Shown here in pieces: positions 1-7,211 of a stretch of 18,193 nt of DNA (within the stretch, counting starts at the first letter, position 1; the number at the start of each line of letters is the position of its first letter). The position numbers were made by a program, and so were the translations under genes. The notes under the pieces were generated by a model. It was not told where the DNA came from. It did not search any database and was given only the letters and a program-made list of their open reading frames with translations. Source of the DNA: JAKEHA01 sp035687255 (GTDB taxonomy: Bacteria; Krumholzibacteriota; Krumholzibacteriia; WVZY01; JAKEHA01); contig DASRYI010000084.1 of NCBI GenBank assembly GCA_035687255.1, positions 1 to 18,193 on the forward strand, written 5' to 3'.

Positions 1-1499
1 ACCGGATAGCGATCTACTAGGAGCGAGAATACCTCCCGCGCTGATTTCTCTTCACAGTCAAGCAGTGCCTTCACGAACATCGACACATTTTCGGCACGGA
101 AAGAGCGCATGGACACGGCGAGATGCAACGATTCATCAAAGTGAACGTCTTGCCTCTCGCGAATACGATCCACAGCTCTGCCAGCAGAGTACTCGCTATC
201 GTTCAATCGTGGTGAAATGTACACGCTCCAATTTGGAAAGTTTGCTGTAATCGCATCCAGCCAAGCATCAATCCCTGCCTCCCCCGTATTGATTTCCTGT
301 CCCCCACCCACCAGACAAACCACAACAGCCCAATCTGGGTGACGGTCCATGCAGGATATGAGGAACTCCGGCTCTGACTGACTAAATCCAGACCGCCCCT
401 TCTTTCGAAGCATGAAATTGGCGGTTTGACGAACATTCCAGGCTCGCTGAGCCTCGTCAAAAATGGCTATGTGTTCGATCGGTGGTGCTGGATTCTGCAA
501 TGCGTCGTCTCTGAAATGATGCACGTTTTGTATGAAGGCTTTTATGCTTTCTCCCGCGAGACTCTTCCGTACTTTCTTCTTTTCCAATCGAAGACGAGAT
601 ACGTAGTCACGTGTTAATGCTTCTCGTAGTACTTTCACGAGTGGTCCATTACCCGAAAGAAATACTGCGTGTGTTGATGAGTCGCCATCGGTGCGCTGGG
701 TAGCAGCATTCAAGCCCACAAGCGTCTTTCCCGCGCCTGGGACTCCCGTCACAAAACAGATCACCTTTCGTCGGCTGGCTTTTGCCTCATCGATGAGGTC
801 CTGTATGCGTCCCGAAGTAACACTGAGGTTCTGTGCCGCAGCATCGCTCCTGGCAATCGCGGCCACCGAGTGATGTTGGTAGAGAGCTCTCGCGGCTTCA
901 ATAATAGTTGGCGTCGGCTTGTACACCGCGGCGTACCATCTGTCGGAATCAACGCGGTCACCCGCGAGCGTTGAGGTGAGGTTTTCGATGAGTTCATGCA
1001 GTTGCTTCGCATGTATGGAGATGGGTCGGTACACACCGTCGGGATCGATTTGGACGTTGGACGTTCGAACGGTATTTCCTTCGGTAAGGACCAGCACCGG
1101 AATGACTGGGAGATCGTGGCTAGCCTCGTGAAAGTTCTTGAGATCGAGCGCATAGTCCCAGACCTGTTCAACTGCATCGCGTTGAGGAGAATCCTCGCCG
1201 ACCTTGAACTCCAACACGAAGACTGCGGCGCCCGTCAGCACAACGGCATCAATGCGACGTCCCATCCGTGGAATGTTGAATTCGAGGAAGAGGTGGCCTT
1301 CGAGACCGCCTAGCCCGCTCTTGAGTGCCTCGACCTCCGCAAGCCAAGCGTTGCGTTGATTGAGGTCAACGGAGAAGTCACTGTTACGCGCGAGTTCTCC
1401 GAGGATGGCAGCAGGATCTGATAGAACAAAATCTCCGATACTCGCGGAGTACCATGCCCGCTCGAACCACTGCGAGTTACGTTCACTTCGAATATTCAT
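1..1499 (-). CDS. DUF2075 / Schlafen group 3-type DNA/RNA helicase with nuclease-like N-terminus (partial)
   Basis: The reading frame is open from an ATG at 1499 to the window edge, giving 499 complete codons; the C-terminus lies outside. Visible motifs are those of the DUF2075 (SLFN group 3 helicase) family: Walker A GVPGAGKT at about residues 252-259, FLSGNG near 280, Walker B IFDEAQRAW near 346-354, GGGQEIN near 398-404 and SMRSFRAE near 463-470. The N-terminus has a possible PD-(D/E)xK nuclease core: RRID (D84), LEFK (E97, K99) and a downstream QVWDY (Q112, Y116). Members are predicted NTP-driven nucleic-acid enzymes, often near phage defence or restriction genes; that role here is inference. 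The ATG lies inside the 3' end of the upstream cytochrome gene (17-nt overlap), and an in-frame TGA just upstream leaves no earlier ATG. GC is low (28 of 60 bases at 181-240), suggesting transfer. Confidence 0.85.
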   Translation of the reverse strand, partial: MNIRSERNSQWFERAWYSASIGDFVLSDPAAILGELARNSDFSVDLNQRNAWLAEVEALKSGLGGLEGHLFLEFNIPRMGRRIDAVVLTGAAVFVLEFKVGEDSPQRDAVEQVWDYALDLKNFHEASHDLPVIPVLVLTEGNTVRTSNVQIDPDGVYRPISIHAKQLHELIENLTSTLAGDRVDSDRWYAAVYKPTPTIIEAARALYQHHSVAAIARSDAAAQNLSVTSGRIQDLIDEAKASRRKVICFVTGVPGAGKTLVGLNAATQRTDGDSSTHAVFLSGNGPLVKVLREALTRDYVSRLRLEKKKVRKSLAGESIKAFIQNVHHFRDDALQNPAPPIEHIAIFDEAQRAWNVRQTANFMLRKKGRSGFSQSEPEFLISCMDRHPDWAVVVCLVGGGQEINTGEAGIDAWLDAITANFPNWSVYISPRLNDSEYSAGRAVDRIRERQDVHFDESLHLAVSMRSFRAENVSMFVKALLDCEEKSAREVFSLLVDRYP

Positions 1500-2457
1500 A
1501 CTGGTTGCCGTCTGGTCCCGCCCTCTGGCTCACCCATTTCACATATGTCATCACGGCGGCCAGTGTCGAGTCGCTGGCGGCGCCCTTGTAGGCGGGCATC
1601 TTGATGATCTGGCGGCGGGTGAAGAACATGGCCGCCCGATTGTTGCTCAGCCGGTCGATCTTTCCGTTCAGGATCCACGACTTGAGCTCGGCGTTGCTGC
1701 GGACGAGGTCGCGGAAGTCCTGGCCGCGCCAGGGTGGGATGTAGCCCTTGAGGCTGCGCGGGTTGTTGGCGCTGATGAGCCCGCCGGGGCCGTGGCAGCC
1801 GAAGCATCCGAGGCTGCGCGCCGCGTGGTAGCCGGCGCGCGCGTCGTCGGGCATGTTGCTGCCGTAATCGGCCACCACCTTGTAGTAGGCCACCAGGTCC
1901 GCCAGCTGCGCGTCGGTAATCACACCGCGGTATGCCGGCATGTGCAGTGGCAGGTGCGGGGGGCCGTCGTTGCGTCCGTGCAGCCGCCGTGACAGCAACT
2001 GCTCGGCGCTGGGTTGGTTACGTTTGGCGGCCGCGCGCTGCGCCGCATCGATGGCCGAGTCTCCACGCGCTGACAGCGAGTCCAGCTCGGCGCGATGCTC
2101 GGTGGCACGTTCGTTTTCCCGCGCCCGCGCCTCCAGCGAATCGCGCAGCGCCAGACGCCACGGCCGTCCGTCGAGGATCCACTCGCGGATCTCGTCCTCG
2201 TTCTTCACGTACATCATGGCCATGCCGCCGTCCCACGCGGGAATCTCGCCGTCGCGCGCGCCCGGGTTGGGAACGCCGCCGGTCCCGCGCGGGCCATGGC
2301 ATCCGTGACAGCCGAGATCCTCCGCCAGCTGATAGCCGCGCAGTTCGGGCGTGAGTTTGGGAGCGCGAATGTAGTTGAGGAATCCCCACGCGCCGAGTGC
2401 GCCGAGCATCACGGCGGCAAGCGTGATGACCGAGAGATGTGCACGACCAGCGGACAT
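1483..2457 (-). CDS. membrane-anchored diheme cytochrome c
   Basis: This 324-residue protein has an N-terminal hydrophobic anchor at about residues 9-30 and two class I cytochrome c domains. Heme attachment sites are CHGCH (C50, C53, H54) and CFGCH (C218, C221, H222). Each is followed about 65-125 residues later by a likely axial-ligand methionine in the repeated motif MPAYRG (M173) or MPAYKG (M287), so the protein looks like an internal duplication. Residues about 105-155 form a charged, Arg/Glu/Ala-rich stretch that interrupts the first domain and may be a helical spacer. The family carries electrons in the periplasm; the partner cannot be told. Its maturation would depend on the Ccm operon further right. 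The ATG at 2457 has no clear Shine-Dalgarno sequence. The stop overlaps the start of the helicase gene. Confidence 0.9.
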   Translation of the reverse strand: MSAGRAHLSVITLAAVMLGALGAWGFLNYIRAPKLTPELRGYQLAEDLGCHGCHGPRGTGGVPNPGARDGEIPAWDGGMAMMYVKNEDEIREWILDGRPWRLALRDSLEARARENERATEHRAELDSLSARGDSAIDAAQRAAAKRNQPSAEQLLSRRLHGRNDGPPHLPLHMPAYRGVITDAQLADLVAYYKVVADYGSNMPDDARAGYHAARSLGCFGCHGPGGLISANNPRSLKGYIPPWRGQDFRDLVRSNAELKSWILNGKIDRLSNNRAAMFFTRRQIIKMPAYKGAASDSTLAAVMTYVKWVSQRAGPDGNQYEYSK

Positions 2458-2465
2458 CGCCCGTC

Positions 2466-2471
2466 ATTATA
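2466..2471 (-). promoter_or_regulatory. possible -10 box of the cytochrome c gene
   Basis: Read on the minus strand this is a perfect TATAAT. It ends only 8 bases before the ATG at 2457, so a transcript from it would be leaderless or nearly so. The -35 at the usual distance (CGGACC) is poor. Chance occurrence is possible. Confidence 0.3.
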
Positions 2472-2520
2472 TGGCGATCGCCACGCGAGGTCCGTTAGAA
2501 AAAGTGCGCCGGCTGGAAAA

Positions 2521-4212
2521 TCACTGTCCCTGCCGCCCGGACTGTTCCCGTGGCAAAGGAACGTTCATCACAAACATGTCGCGCGGACCACGTATGGGGA
2601 CGACGTGCCCCGCGAGAAACGACGTACCTTCCATCCTTCCCGTGATTACCGCGCGCCGGTTGGCGAGCAGATGAAGCGATACCGGCGATTCCACGCTCAG
2701 ACCGCCGTCGCGACGTGACCACAGCAGCCTGCCGGTGTGGTCGTAGCACGAAAGAAGAATGTCCCCGTCGCCGGTCCATGGGCGAACGGTGCTCTTGACC
2801 ACGTTGGTATCGGGATCGCACGAGCCAAGACAGTAAATGTGGCCGTCGCCACCGACTTCGACATCATCTCCACCACCCGGAACGCACCACCGCTCCGTAC
2901 CGGTTCCGTCCCACGCGCACAGGAAATCATCCGTGGCAACGAAAACGGCCCCGTCCGGCCCGACGGCAATGTCCCTGAGCCACCCACCTGACGGTGTGCG
3001 TCGTGTGTTCATCCAGGTGGGCCGTGATTGTCCGGCGAGGCTGGACACAAATACCTCCCAGTGTCCCGACACGAACATGTTGCCGGCGACAATCAAGTCG
3101 CCCCGTCCGCCGTCGACCGCCCGGCTGATCACCTCTTCTCGATCACGATCGATATCCGTCAAATCACGTACCTTTCCTCTGCCGTCAACCGTGGCGGTGA
3201 ACCAGTGCCACGAGCGACTGCTGATGCGGAGATTGCCGCACGTCAGTTCACCCACGTAGGACCCCGCGAGGCAGCAGGAATCGCCCATCGCCACCGCGCG
3301 TACCTCCGGCAGCCCACCCCAGTCGGGCAGCGCAAACCTGCTCAGAAGCGGCTCCAGCTTCACCCGCAGCGGTACCGCCCAGCGCACATCGCCGTTCGGC
3401 GAAACACAGGTGACGAATTGTTTGTGCTGGACCCCCCTGAGGAAGAGACAATCCTCGTCGGCCGCGCACAACACATTCGAACCCATGTGTTGGCCGGGGT
3501 CGACCTCATGGACCCACTTCGTCCGCCCATGGGAATCGAGACGCGCGGCAAACGCCGCGTGCCCGTGAGACGTCAGACGCTTCTTTCCATCCTGCTGAAG
3601 TTCTCTGAAGAATGTCCCCGCGATCGTAATGTCGCCGGATGGATGTAGAACGGTTGAGCCACGCACTCCGTCCGTGCTCGACCAGCTCGAGATCCAGGTT
3701 TGATCGTCCGGGGTGATACCGGGTGTTCGGCCCGCGTAGCCGGTCTCAAGAGCGCGAAGGCATTCTCGAACGAACTCCATGTGCCGCAATTGAAGCGCAC
3801 TATTGCCACGATACGTCCCCGGCAATTCGCCCCGCTCGAGGATCCAGATTCCGTTGATTTCGTCGCTGTTCGGTTCATCGCCGTACATGAACTCGAAGTT
3901 GCCCTGCGTCGTTTGCATGTCATCGGTGTGCAGAACCCGAACGACCTGCGCCACCGTGCCGGTTCTCGCAAACTCGGGCGTGCCATGGATGACGGTGTTC
4001 ACCTGCAACAACGCCTCGTTGGGCGTGCCATGGCGGTACCACTTCGCTCTTTTGTTTTCGCTGTCGGAAACCACGTGCCCGATCACGATGATTTCCGCGC
4101 GCTCAACCCGCGTCGCAATCGGCATCTGGCCCACCTTCGAGGCATGGACCGTGTCGGCAACCAGTATCATGGCCGTGGCGGCCGCCATCATCTTCACGCT
4201 CGACCGGGTCAT
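2521..4212 (-). CDS. secreted beta-propeller-like protein of unknown function
   Basis: No named family is recognised with certainty. The ATG at 4212 gives 563 residues with a signal peptide (hydrophobic residues 8-20, likely cleavage after TVHA, residue 24). A TTG nine codons upstream falls in the T-tract of the preceding terminator, so it was not used. Residues about 30-140 (from VERAEIIVIGHVV to GIWILERGELPGTY) resemble a small beta domain found in exported bacterial proteins. From about residue 160 there are repeated beta-blade patterns of the form 'DGxxxVAGxF...W', including HPSGDITIAGTF, GDLIVAGNMF and GPDGAVFVATDD. These recall SBBP/PQQ-like propellers that mix 'what was measured' strands with Gly-Asp turns. 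Several cysteines in the second half could form disulfides. The protein is probably periplasmic or extracellular. It lies 63 bases upstream of the cytochrome gene in the same direction. Confidence 0.75.
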   Translation of the reverse strand: MTRSSVKMMAAATAMILVADTVHASKVGQMPIATRVERAEIIVIGHVVSDSENKRAKWYRHGTPNEALLQVNTVIHGTPEFARTGTVAQVVRVLHTDDMQTTQGNFEFMYGDEPNSDEINGIWILERGELPGTYRGNSALQLRHMEFVRECLRALETGYAGRTPGITPDDQTWISSWSSTDGVRGSTVLHPSGDITIAGTFFRELQQDGKKRLTSHGHAAFAARLDSHGRTKWVHEVDPGQHMGSNVLCAADEDCLFLRGVQHKQFVTCVSPNGDVRWAVPLRVKLEPLLSRFALPDWGGLPEVRAVAMGDSCCLAGSYVGELTCGNLRISSRSWHWFTATVDGRGKVRDLTDIDRDREEVISRAVDGGRGDLIVAGNMFVSGHWEVFVSSLAGQSRPTWMNTRRTPSGGWLRDIAVGPDGAVFVATDDFLCAWDGTGTERWCVPGGGDDVEVGGDGHIYCLGSCDPDTNVVKSTVRPWTGDGDILLSCYDHTGRLLWSRRDGGLSVESPVSLHLLANRRAVITGRMEGTSFLAGHVVPIRGPRDMFVMNVPLPREQSGRQGQ

Positions 4213-4236
4213 GTCAGGAATATAGCGGATTGAGAA

Positions 4237-4271
4237 CAAAAAAACGGGCGACCCGTTTCCAGGTCGCCCGT
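4237..4271 (-). terminator. Rho-independent terminator
   Basis: ACGGGCGACC at 4244-4253 pairs perfectly with GGTCGCCCGT at 4262-4271 around an 8-base loop. The run of A at 4237-4243 becomes a T-tract on the minus strand directly after the stem. It would end transcripts from the CYM/SDR gene group (stop at 4412, about 140 bases upstream) before the beta-propeller gene. Confidence 0.9.
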
Positions 4272-4411
4272 TGGTAAGCCGGACGCGGCGGGGTTGTTAT
4301 TAAGATTCGCCCCTGCCCTTTCCCGCTGCGTCCGTTGTGCCGTTTGCCTGCGCTTGCGGCCATCGCGCGCCTTGTGTGGTCGACGCGATATGCGCAGGGT
4401 CACGGCGGGAA

Positions 4412-4789
4412 TTACTTGGCTTCGGCGATCGTGGCCAGCTCGAGCGCTTTGACGCCGCCGTTCTCCTTCACGGTGCCGGTGACTGTCGACTTCTTGCCCG
4501 CGTAGTCCGCCACCATTCCGTTGATGGGCTCATGGTCTTTGCCGATGATGACGTACATCGTGCCGTCCGCAGAAAGGAAGCCGACCGGCAGACCCTTCTT
4601 GATACACGACACTGCACACTTCGCGTGATCCATGCCCGTGGCCGAGTGATCCATGTAGCAGTACAGGTCGATCACTTCGCCCGTCATGGTGACCGGCTTG
4701 GCCGCGTCATCCTTCTTCATGTCATCCGCCAGAGCGAGCGCCGACATGGCCATCACGGCGAACAGTGCAAACACCAGAATGCGTTTCAT
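4412..4789 (-). CDS. small exported CYM-HxxCxxxC protein (paralogue A)
   Basis: This 125-residue protein begins with a clear signal peptide (residues 1-21, ending ALALA). The mature part has the pattern TGEVIDLYCYM (C44), then H48, and HAKCAVSC (H55, C58, C62) followed by KKGLPVGFL. After that come beta-strand segments GTMYVIIG and STVTGTVKENGG, which suggest an OB-like barrel. The cluster of three cysteines and two histidines suggests binding of a metal or a redox cofactor; the ligand is not known to me. It is a clear paralogue of the protein at 5788-6303, with matching leader, cysteine spacing and ribosome-binding region. AGGAGG stands just upstream of the ATG at 4789, which fixes the start. 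It follows the SDR gene by 66 bases. Confidence 0.85.
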   Translation of the reverse strand: MKRILVFALFAVMAMSALALADDMKKDDAAKPVTMTGEVIDLYCYMDHSATGMDHAKCAVSCIKKGLPVGFLSADGTMYVIIGKDHEPINGMVADYAGKKSTVTGTVKENGGVKALELATIAEAK

Positions 4790-4825
4790 TGCAGCCTCCT
4801 TGATTCCCGTTGTTAACTTTGAGGA

Positions 4826-4854
4826 AAGATACCGTCTACCCGCTTCTCGGGCAA
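4826..4854 (-). promoter_or_regulatory. possible sigma-70 promoter for paralogue A
   Basis: On the minus strand TTGCCC (4849-4854) and TATCTT (4826-4831) are separated by exactly 17 bases, within the 66-base gap before the gene starting at 4789. Both hexamers are imperfect, so this is a weak call. Confidence 0.35.
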
Positions 4855-4855
4855 A

Positions 4856-5647
4856 TCACCATGACCGCAGGGTGACTCCCCCGTCGATGACGATGGGCTG
4901 TCCAATGATGGACGCAGCCGCGTCACTGCACAAAAACAGAATCGTTGCCGCCACTTCCTCGGGCTCGATCCAGCGCTGCATCGGAATGCGCCGGCGCAAC
5001 CAGGTTTCGTCAACGCTCTTTGTCATCTCCGTGCGAACAAATCCGGGACACACCGCATTGATGCGTATGCCCTTCTCGACATAGTCCAGAGCCGCGGTGC
5101 GTGTCATTCCGATGATCGCGTGCTTGCTGGTCGCGTACGCCCCGAAGTTCGCGCCGGGACGGAAACCGGAAACACTGCTCACGTTGATGATCGATCCGCC
5201 GCGTTTGAGCATGTGTGAAATTTCTTCGCGCATGCACAGCCACGTGCCCTTGGCGTTGATCTCCATCACGCGATCGAACACGCTCTCTTCGAGGCTGGCC
5301 ATCGGCGTGGGGTCGTGTTGCACCCCCGCGTTGTTAACCGCCACATCCAGCCGGCCAAAGTGGTCGACGATGCGGGTGAACGCGTCCTGCACCTGGGCCC
5401 GGTCGGCGATGTCGGCCCTTACGAAGATCGCCTCTCCGCCGGCACCCTGGATCTTGTCCAGGGCTTTCCCCCCCTCCACCTCGCGGCGCGCGATCAATGC
5501 GACTTTGGCGCCCTCTCGCGCAAACGCTTCCGCCGTGGCCAGACCGATACCGGCACTGGCGCCCGTTACCACCGCCGTCCTTCCTTCAAAACGGCGGCCC
5601 GGTTCCGGTGCGCCACCACCGAAGGTCTTCTTCAAGAAGTCCTTCAT
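4856..5647 (-). CDS. SDR-family NAD(P)-dependent oxidoreductase
   Basis: A classical short-chain dehydrogenase/reductase of 263 residues. It shows the cofactor motif TGASAGIG (28-35), NNAG (105-108), a conserved Asn in INAKG (N131), NVSS (S157/S158) and the catalytic YATSK (Y171, K175). PGFVRTEM follows after the active site and GQPIVIDGG is the usual C-terminal end. It would reduce or oxidise a carbonyl/alcohol substrate in the cytoplasm; the substrate cannot be read from the sequence. The ATG at 5647 gives normal SDR length; the frame stays open to a GTG at 5761, but that extension of 38 residues has no SDR features. No strong Shine-Dalgarno precedes the chosen ATG. It lies between two paralogous exported proteins, an unexplained pairing. 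Confidence 0.9.
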   Translation of the reverse strand: MKDFLKKTFGGGAPEPGRRFEGRTAVVTGASAGIGLATAEAFAREGAKVALIARREVEGGKALDKIQGAGGEAIFVRADIADRAQVQDAFTRIVDHFGRLDVAVNNAGVQHDPTPMASLEESVFDRVMEINAKGTWLCMREEISHMLKRGGSIINVSSVSGFRPGANFGAYATSKHAIIGMTRTAALDYVEKGIRINAVCPGFVRTEMTKSVDETWLRRRIPMQRWIEPEEVAATILFLCSDAAASIIGQPIVIDGGVTLRSW

Positions 5648-5787
5648 CTCAAGCGGATGGTACCGGGTCCTCTTCAACAGAGCAGTACAAAAATCCGCGT
5701 TGCGGGTTCCCGGTTTCGCACACCGCAGGGCAGGCGCCGTGGAAATTGTGGCTTCTGACACCAGTCATGACCCAACTCACGAGCGCA

Positions 5788-6303
5788 CTACTTTGTCTTC
5801 TTCTCGAGCTCGAGCGTCATTCCGCACTTCGGGCACGTGCCGGGCTCCGTCATGCGAACCTCGGGGTGCATCGCGCAGGTGTATATCGCCTGGCTGGCCG
5901 GCTTCTCGGTGGCAGCCTTCGCGTTTGCCGCGGCGATACTGATCATTTCGAAGGCCTTGATGCCGTCGTGATCGTATACATTCCCGGTGATCGTCGACGT
6001 CTTGCCGACGAAATCCGCAACCTTCGCGTTGGGTGATTCGTGTTCCGCACCCAGCAGCAGGTACACCGTGCCGTCGGTCGCCTTGAACCCCGCGGCCATT
6101 CCCTTGGCCATGCAGGCGCGCGCGCACTTGACGTGCTCGGGGCCGGTCGCCGAGGCCGGGTGCATCATGTAGCAGTTCATGTCGAGCACCTCGCCGGTCA
6201 GGGTCACCGGTGCGGTCTTCGCGGCATGATGGTCCGGGTGCTGTGCCAGCGCAGGAAGCGCCAGGAGGAGTGGGACCACCGACAGCGCCAGAATTCGTTT
6301 CAT
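5788..6303 (-). CDS. exported CYM-HxxCxxxC protein with C-terminal heavy-metal-binding domain (paralogue B)
   Basis: The ATG at 6303, with AGGAGG just upstream, gives 171 residues; the frame continues upstream, but the leader MKRILALSVV starts here. A signal peptide (1-20, ending ALA) is followed by a His-rich stretch (HPDHH). The core matches paralogue A: TGEVLDMNCYM (C44), H48, and HVKCARAC (H57, C60, C64), then AKGMAAGF. Unlike A it carries a C-terminal module YTCAMHPEV...CPKCGM (C143, H146, C157, C160, M162). That module is the heavy-metal-binding domain seen in copper-efflux proteins such as CusB homologues and CopA-type ATPases. A periplasmic role in metal, perhaps copper, binding or delivery is inferred. 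It is the first gene of the minus-strand group and has a sigma-54-type promoter upstream. Confidence 0.85.
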   Translation of the reverse strand: MKRILALSVVPLLLALPALAQHPDHHAAKTAPVTLTGEVLDMNCYMMHPASATGPEHVKCARACMAKGMAAGFKATDGTVYLLLGAEHESPNAKVADFVGKTSTITGNVYDHDGIKAFEMISIAAANAKAATEKPASQAIYTCAMHPEVRMTEPGTCPKCGMTLELEKKTK

Positions 6304-6352
6304 TGCAGAACCTCCTGTTTGTGGTGTCAGGTCGTCGATGGTCGGAAATAAC

Positions 6353-6367
6353 GCAACGTGGGTGCCA
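6353..6367 (-). promoter_or_regulatory. sigma-54 (-24/-12) promoter
   Basis: On the minus strand the sequence is TGGCAC-CCACG-TTGC, with the exact 5-base spacing of the RpoN consensus. The -24 element is at 6362-6367 and the -12 element at 6353-6356. Transcription would begin near 6341, about 38 bases before the ATG at 6303. No enhancer-binding protein is encoded in the window. Confidence 0.6.
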
Positions 6368-6583
6368 GTCTTTGTGGAACCCCGGATCATCGTTTAAGTA
6401 GAAGTTGTCATGTGCTTTAGCGACGCGTTCGAGAGCACGAGTCCTTCCCCACCGGGGCTCAAAGTGATGAATAGTCTACATAAGTGCTCATTTGTGCCCA
6501 ACGTGATGCGAGGCCTGGAACACCGCTGGCGGCCGACCGAAGCCATGGGTTACGCTGGCGCCAACACGTTCTACTGGCCCGCG

Positions 6584-6612
6584 TTGAAAAAAAAGACAAG
6601 TTAGGTTATATT
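6584..6612 (+). promoter_or_regulatory. sigma-70 promoter of the ccm operon
   Basis: TTGAAA (6584-6589) and TATATT (6607-6612) are separated by exactly 17 bases in a locally AT-rich patch. The expected start near 6619 leaves a leader of about 47 bases before the ccmE ATG at 6666. Confidence 0.65.
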
Positions 6613-6665
6613 ATCGCCCGAGGCCGCAACCCACGGGTCGTAAACGACCCCACCGGAGTTTCTAC

Positions 6666-7139
6666 ATGAAAAAACAGCATCGCTTTGCCGTTGGAATCGC
6701 CGTGGTTCTGATTGCGATCGGCTATTTCGCCTTCGCCGGTTACAACGAAGGCAAGGCTTACTACAAGACCATCGAAGAAGTCACCGCGATGGGCCCCAAA
6801 GCGGAGAAACAGCGTCTCCGCGTGGCCGGCCTGGTCAAGGAAGGCACCATCGAGCGTGACGGAACTCACGTCAGCTTCGTGCTGGCGCAGGATGTGGAGA
6901 CGATGCAGCATACGCTGCGCGTGCACTACGTCGGCAGCCAGCCGGTGCCTGATACATTCAAGGATCGCGCCGAAGCCGTCGTCGAAGGCAAGTGTCTCCC
7001 CGACGGAACCTTTGAGGCCGATCACATCCAGGCCAAGTGTGCGTCCAAGTACGAAGCAAAGTATGGCCCCAATGCGCAGCATCCGAATGACATGTCCAGC
7101 ACGGGCAAGCCGTCGGATGCGGCGGGCGGCGCCTACTAA
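6666..7139 (+). CDS. ccmE: cytochrome c maturation heme chaperone CcmE (CxxxY variant)
   Basis: CcmE takes heme from CcmABCD on the outer face of the inner membrane and hands it to CcmF/H. This 157-residue protein has an N-terminal membrane anchor (about 7-24) and the family's OB-fold strands: LRVAGLVKEGTI, VSFVLAQDV, LRVHYVGSQPVPDTFKD, EAVVEGK. The C-terminal heme site, HxxxY in Escherichia coli, here reads CASKY (C125, Y129). A Cys-type CcmE with CxxxY is known from Desulfovibrio and archaea, so this is the variant class and not damage. The flexible tail is Gly/Ser/Asp-rich. GGAG stands about 7 bases before the ATG. It is the first gene of the operon. Confidence 0.95.
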   Translation: MKKQHRFAVGIAVVLIAIGYFAFAGYNEGKAYYKTIEEVTAMGPKAEKQRLRVAGLVKEGTIERDGTHVSFVLAQDVETMQHTLRVHYVGSQPVPDTFKDRAEAVVEGKCLPDGTFEADHIQAKCASKYEAKYGPNAQHPNDMSSTGKPSDAAGGAY

Positions 7140-7211
7140 AACCTGTTGTGACTTGATGCCGCGTGGCGCAATCGCCCGCGCCGCGCACTCACCCCGGACC
7201 GGGAGTCCACC

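Larger units (their letters stand above)
6304..6665. other. divergent intergenic region
   Basis: This 362-base gap separates the minus-strand CYM group from the plus-strand ccm operon. It holds the sigma-54 element near its left end and a sigma-70 promoter near its right end. The middle, about 6400-6580, shows no convincing gene: the short open frames there lack a ribosome-binding site and any recognisable protein pattern. Confidence 0.7.

Noticed and set aside
1360..1992. Open frame of 210 codons on the plus strand
   Set aside because: It crosses the end of the cytochrome gene and the start of the helicase gene on the opposite strand; both of those have clear motifs.
4209..4403. Open frame of 64 codons on the minus strand
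   Set aside because: It spans the intrinsic terminator, is Arg-rich and has no ribosome-binding site.
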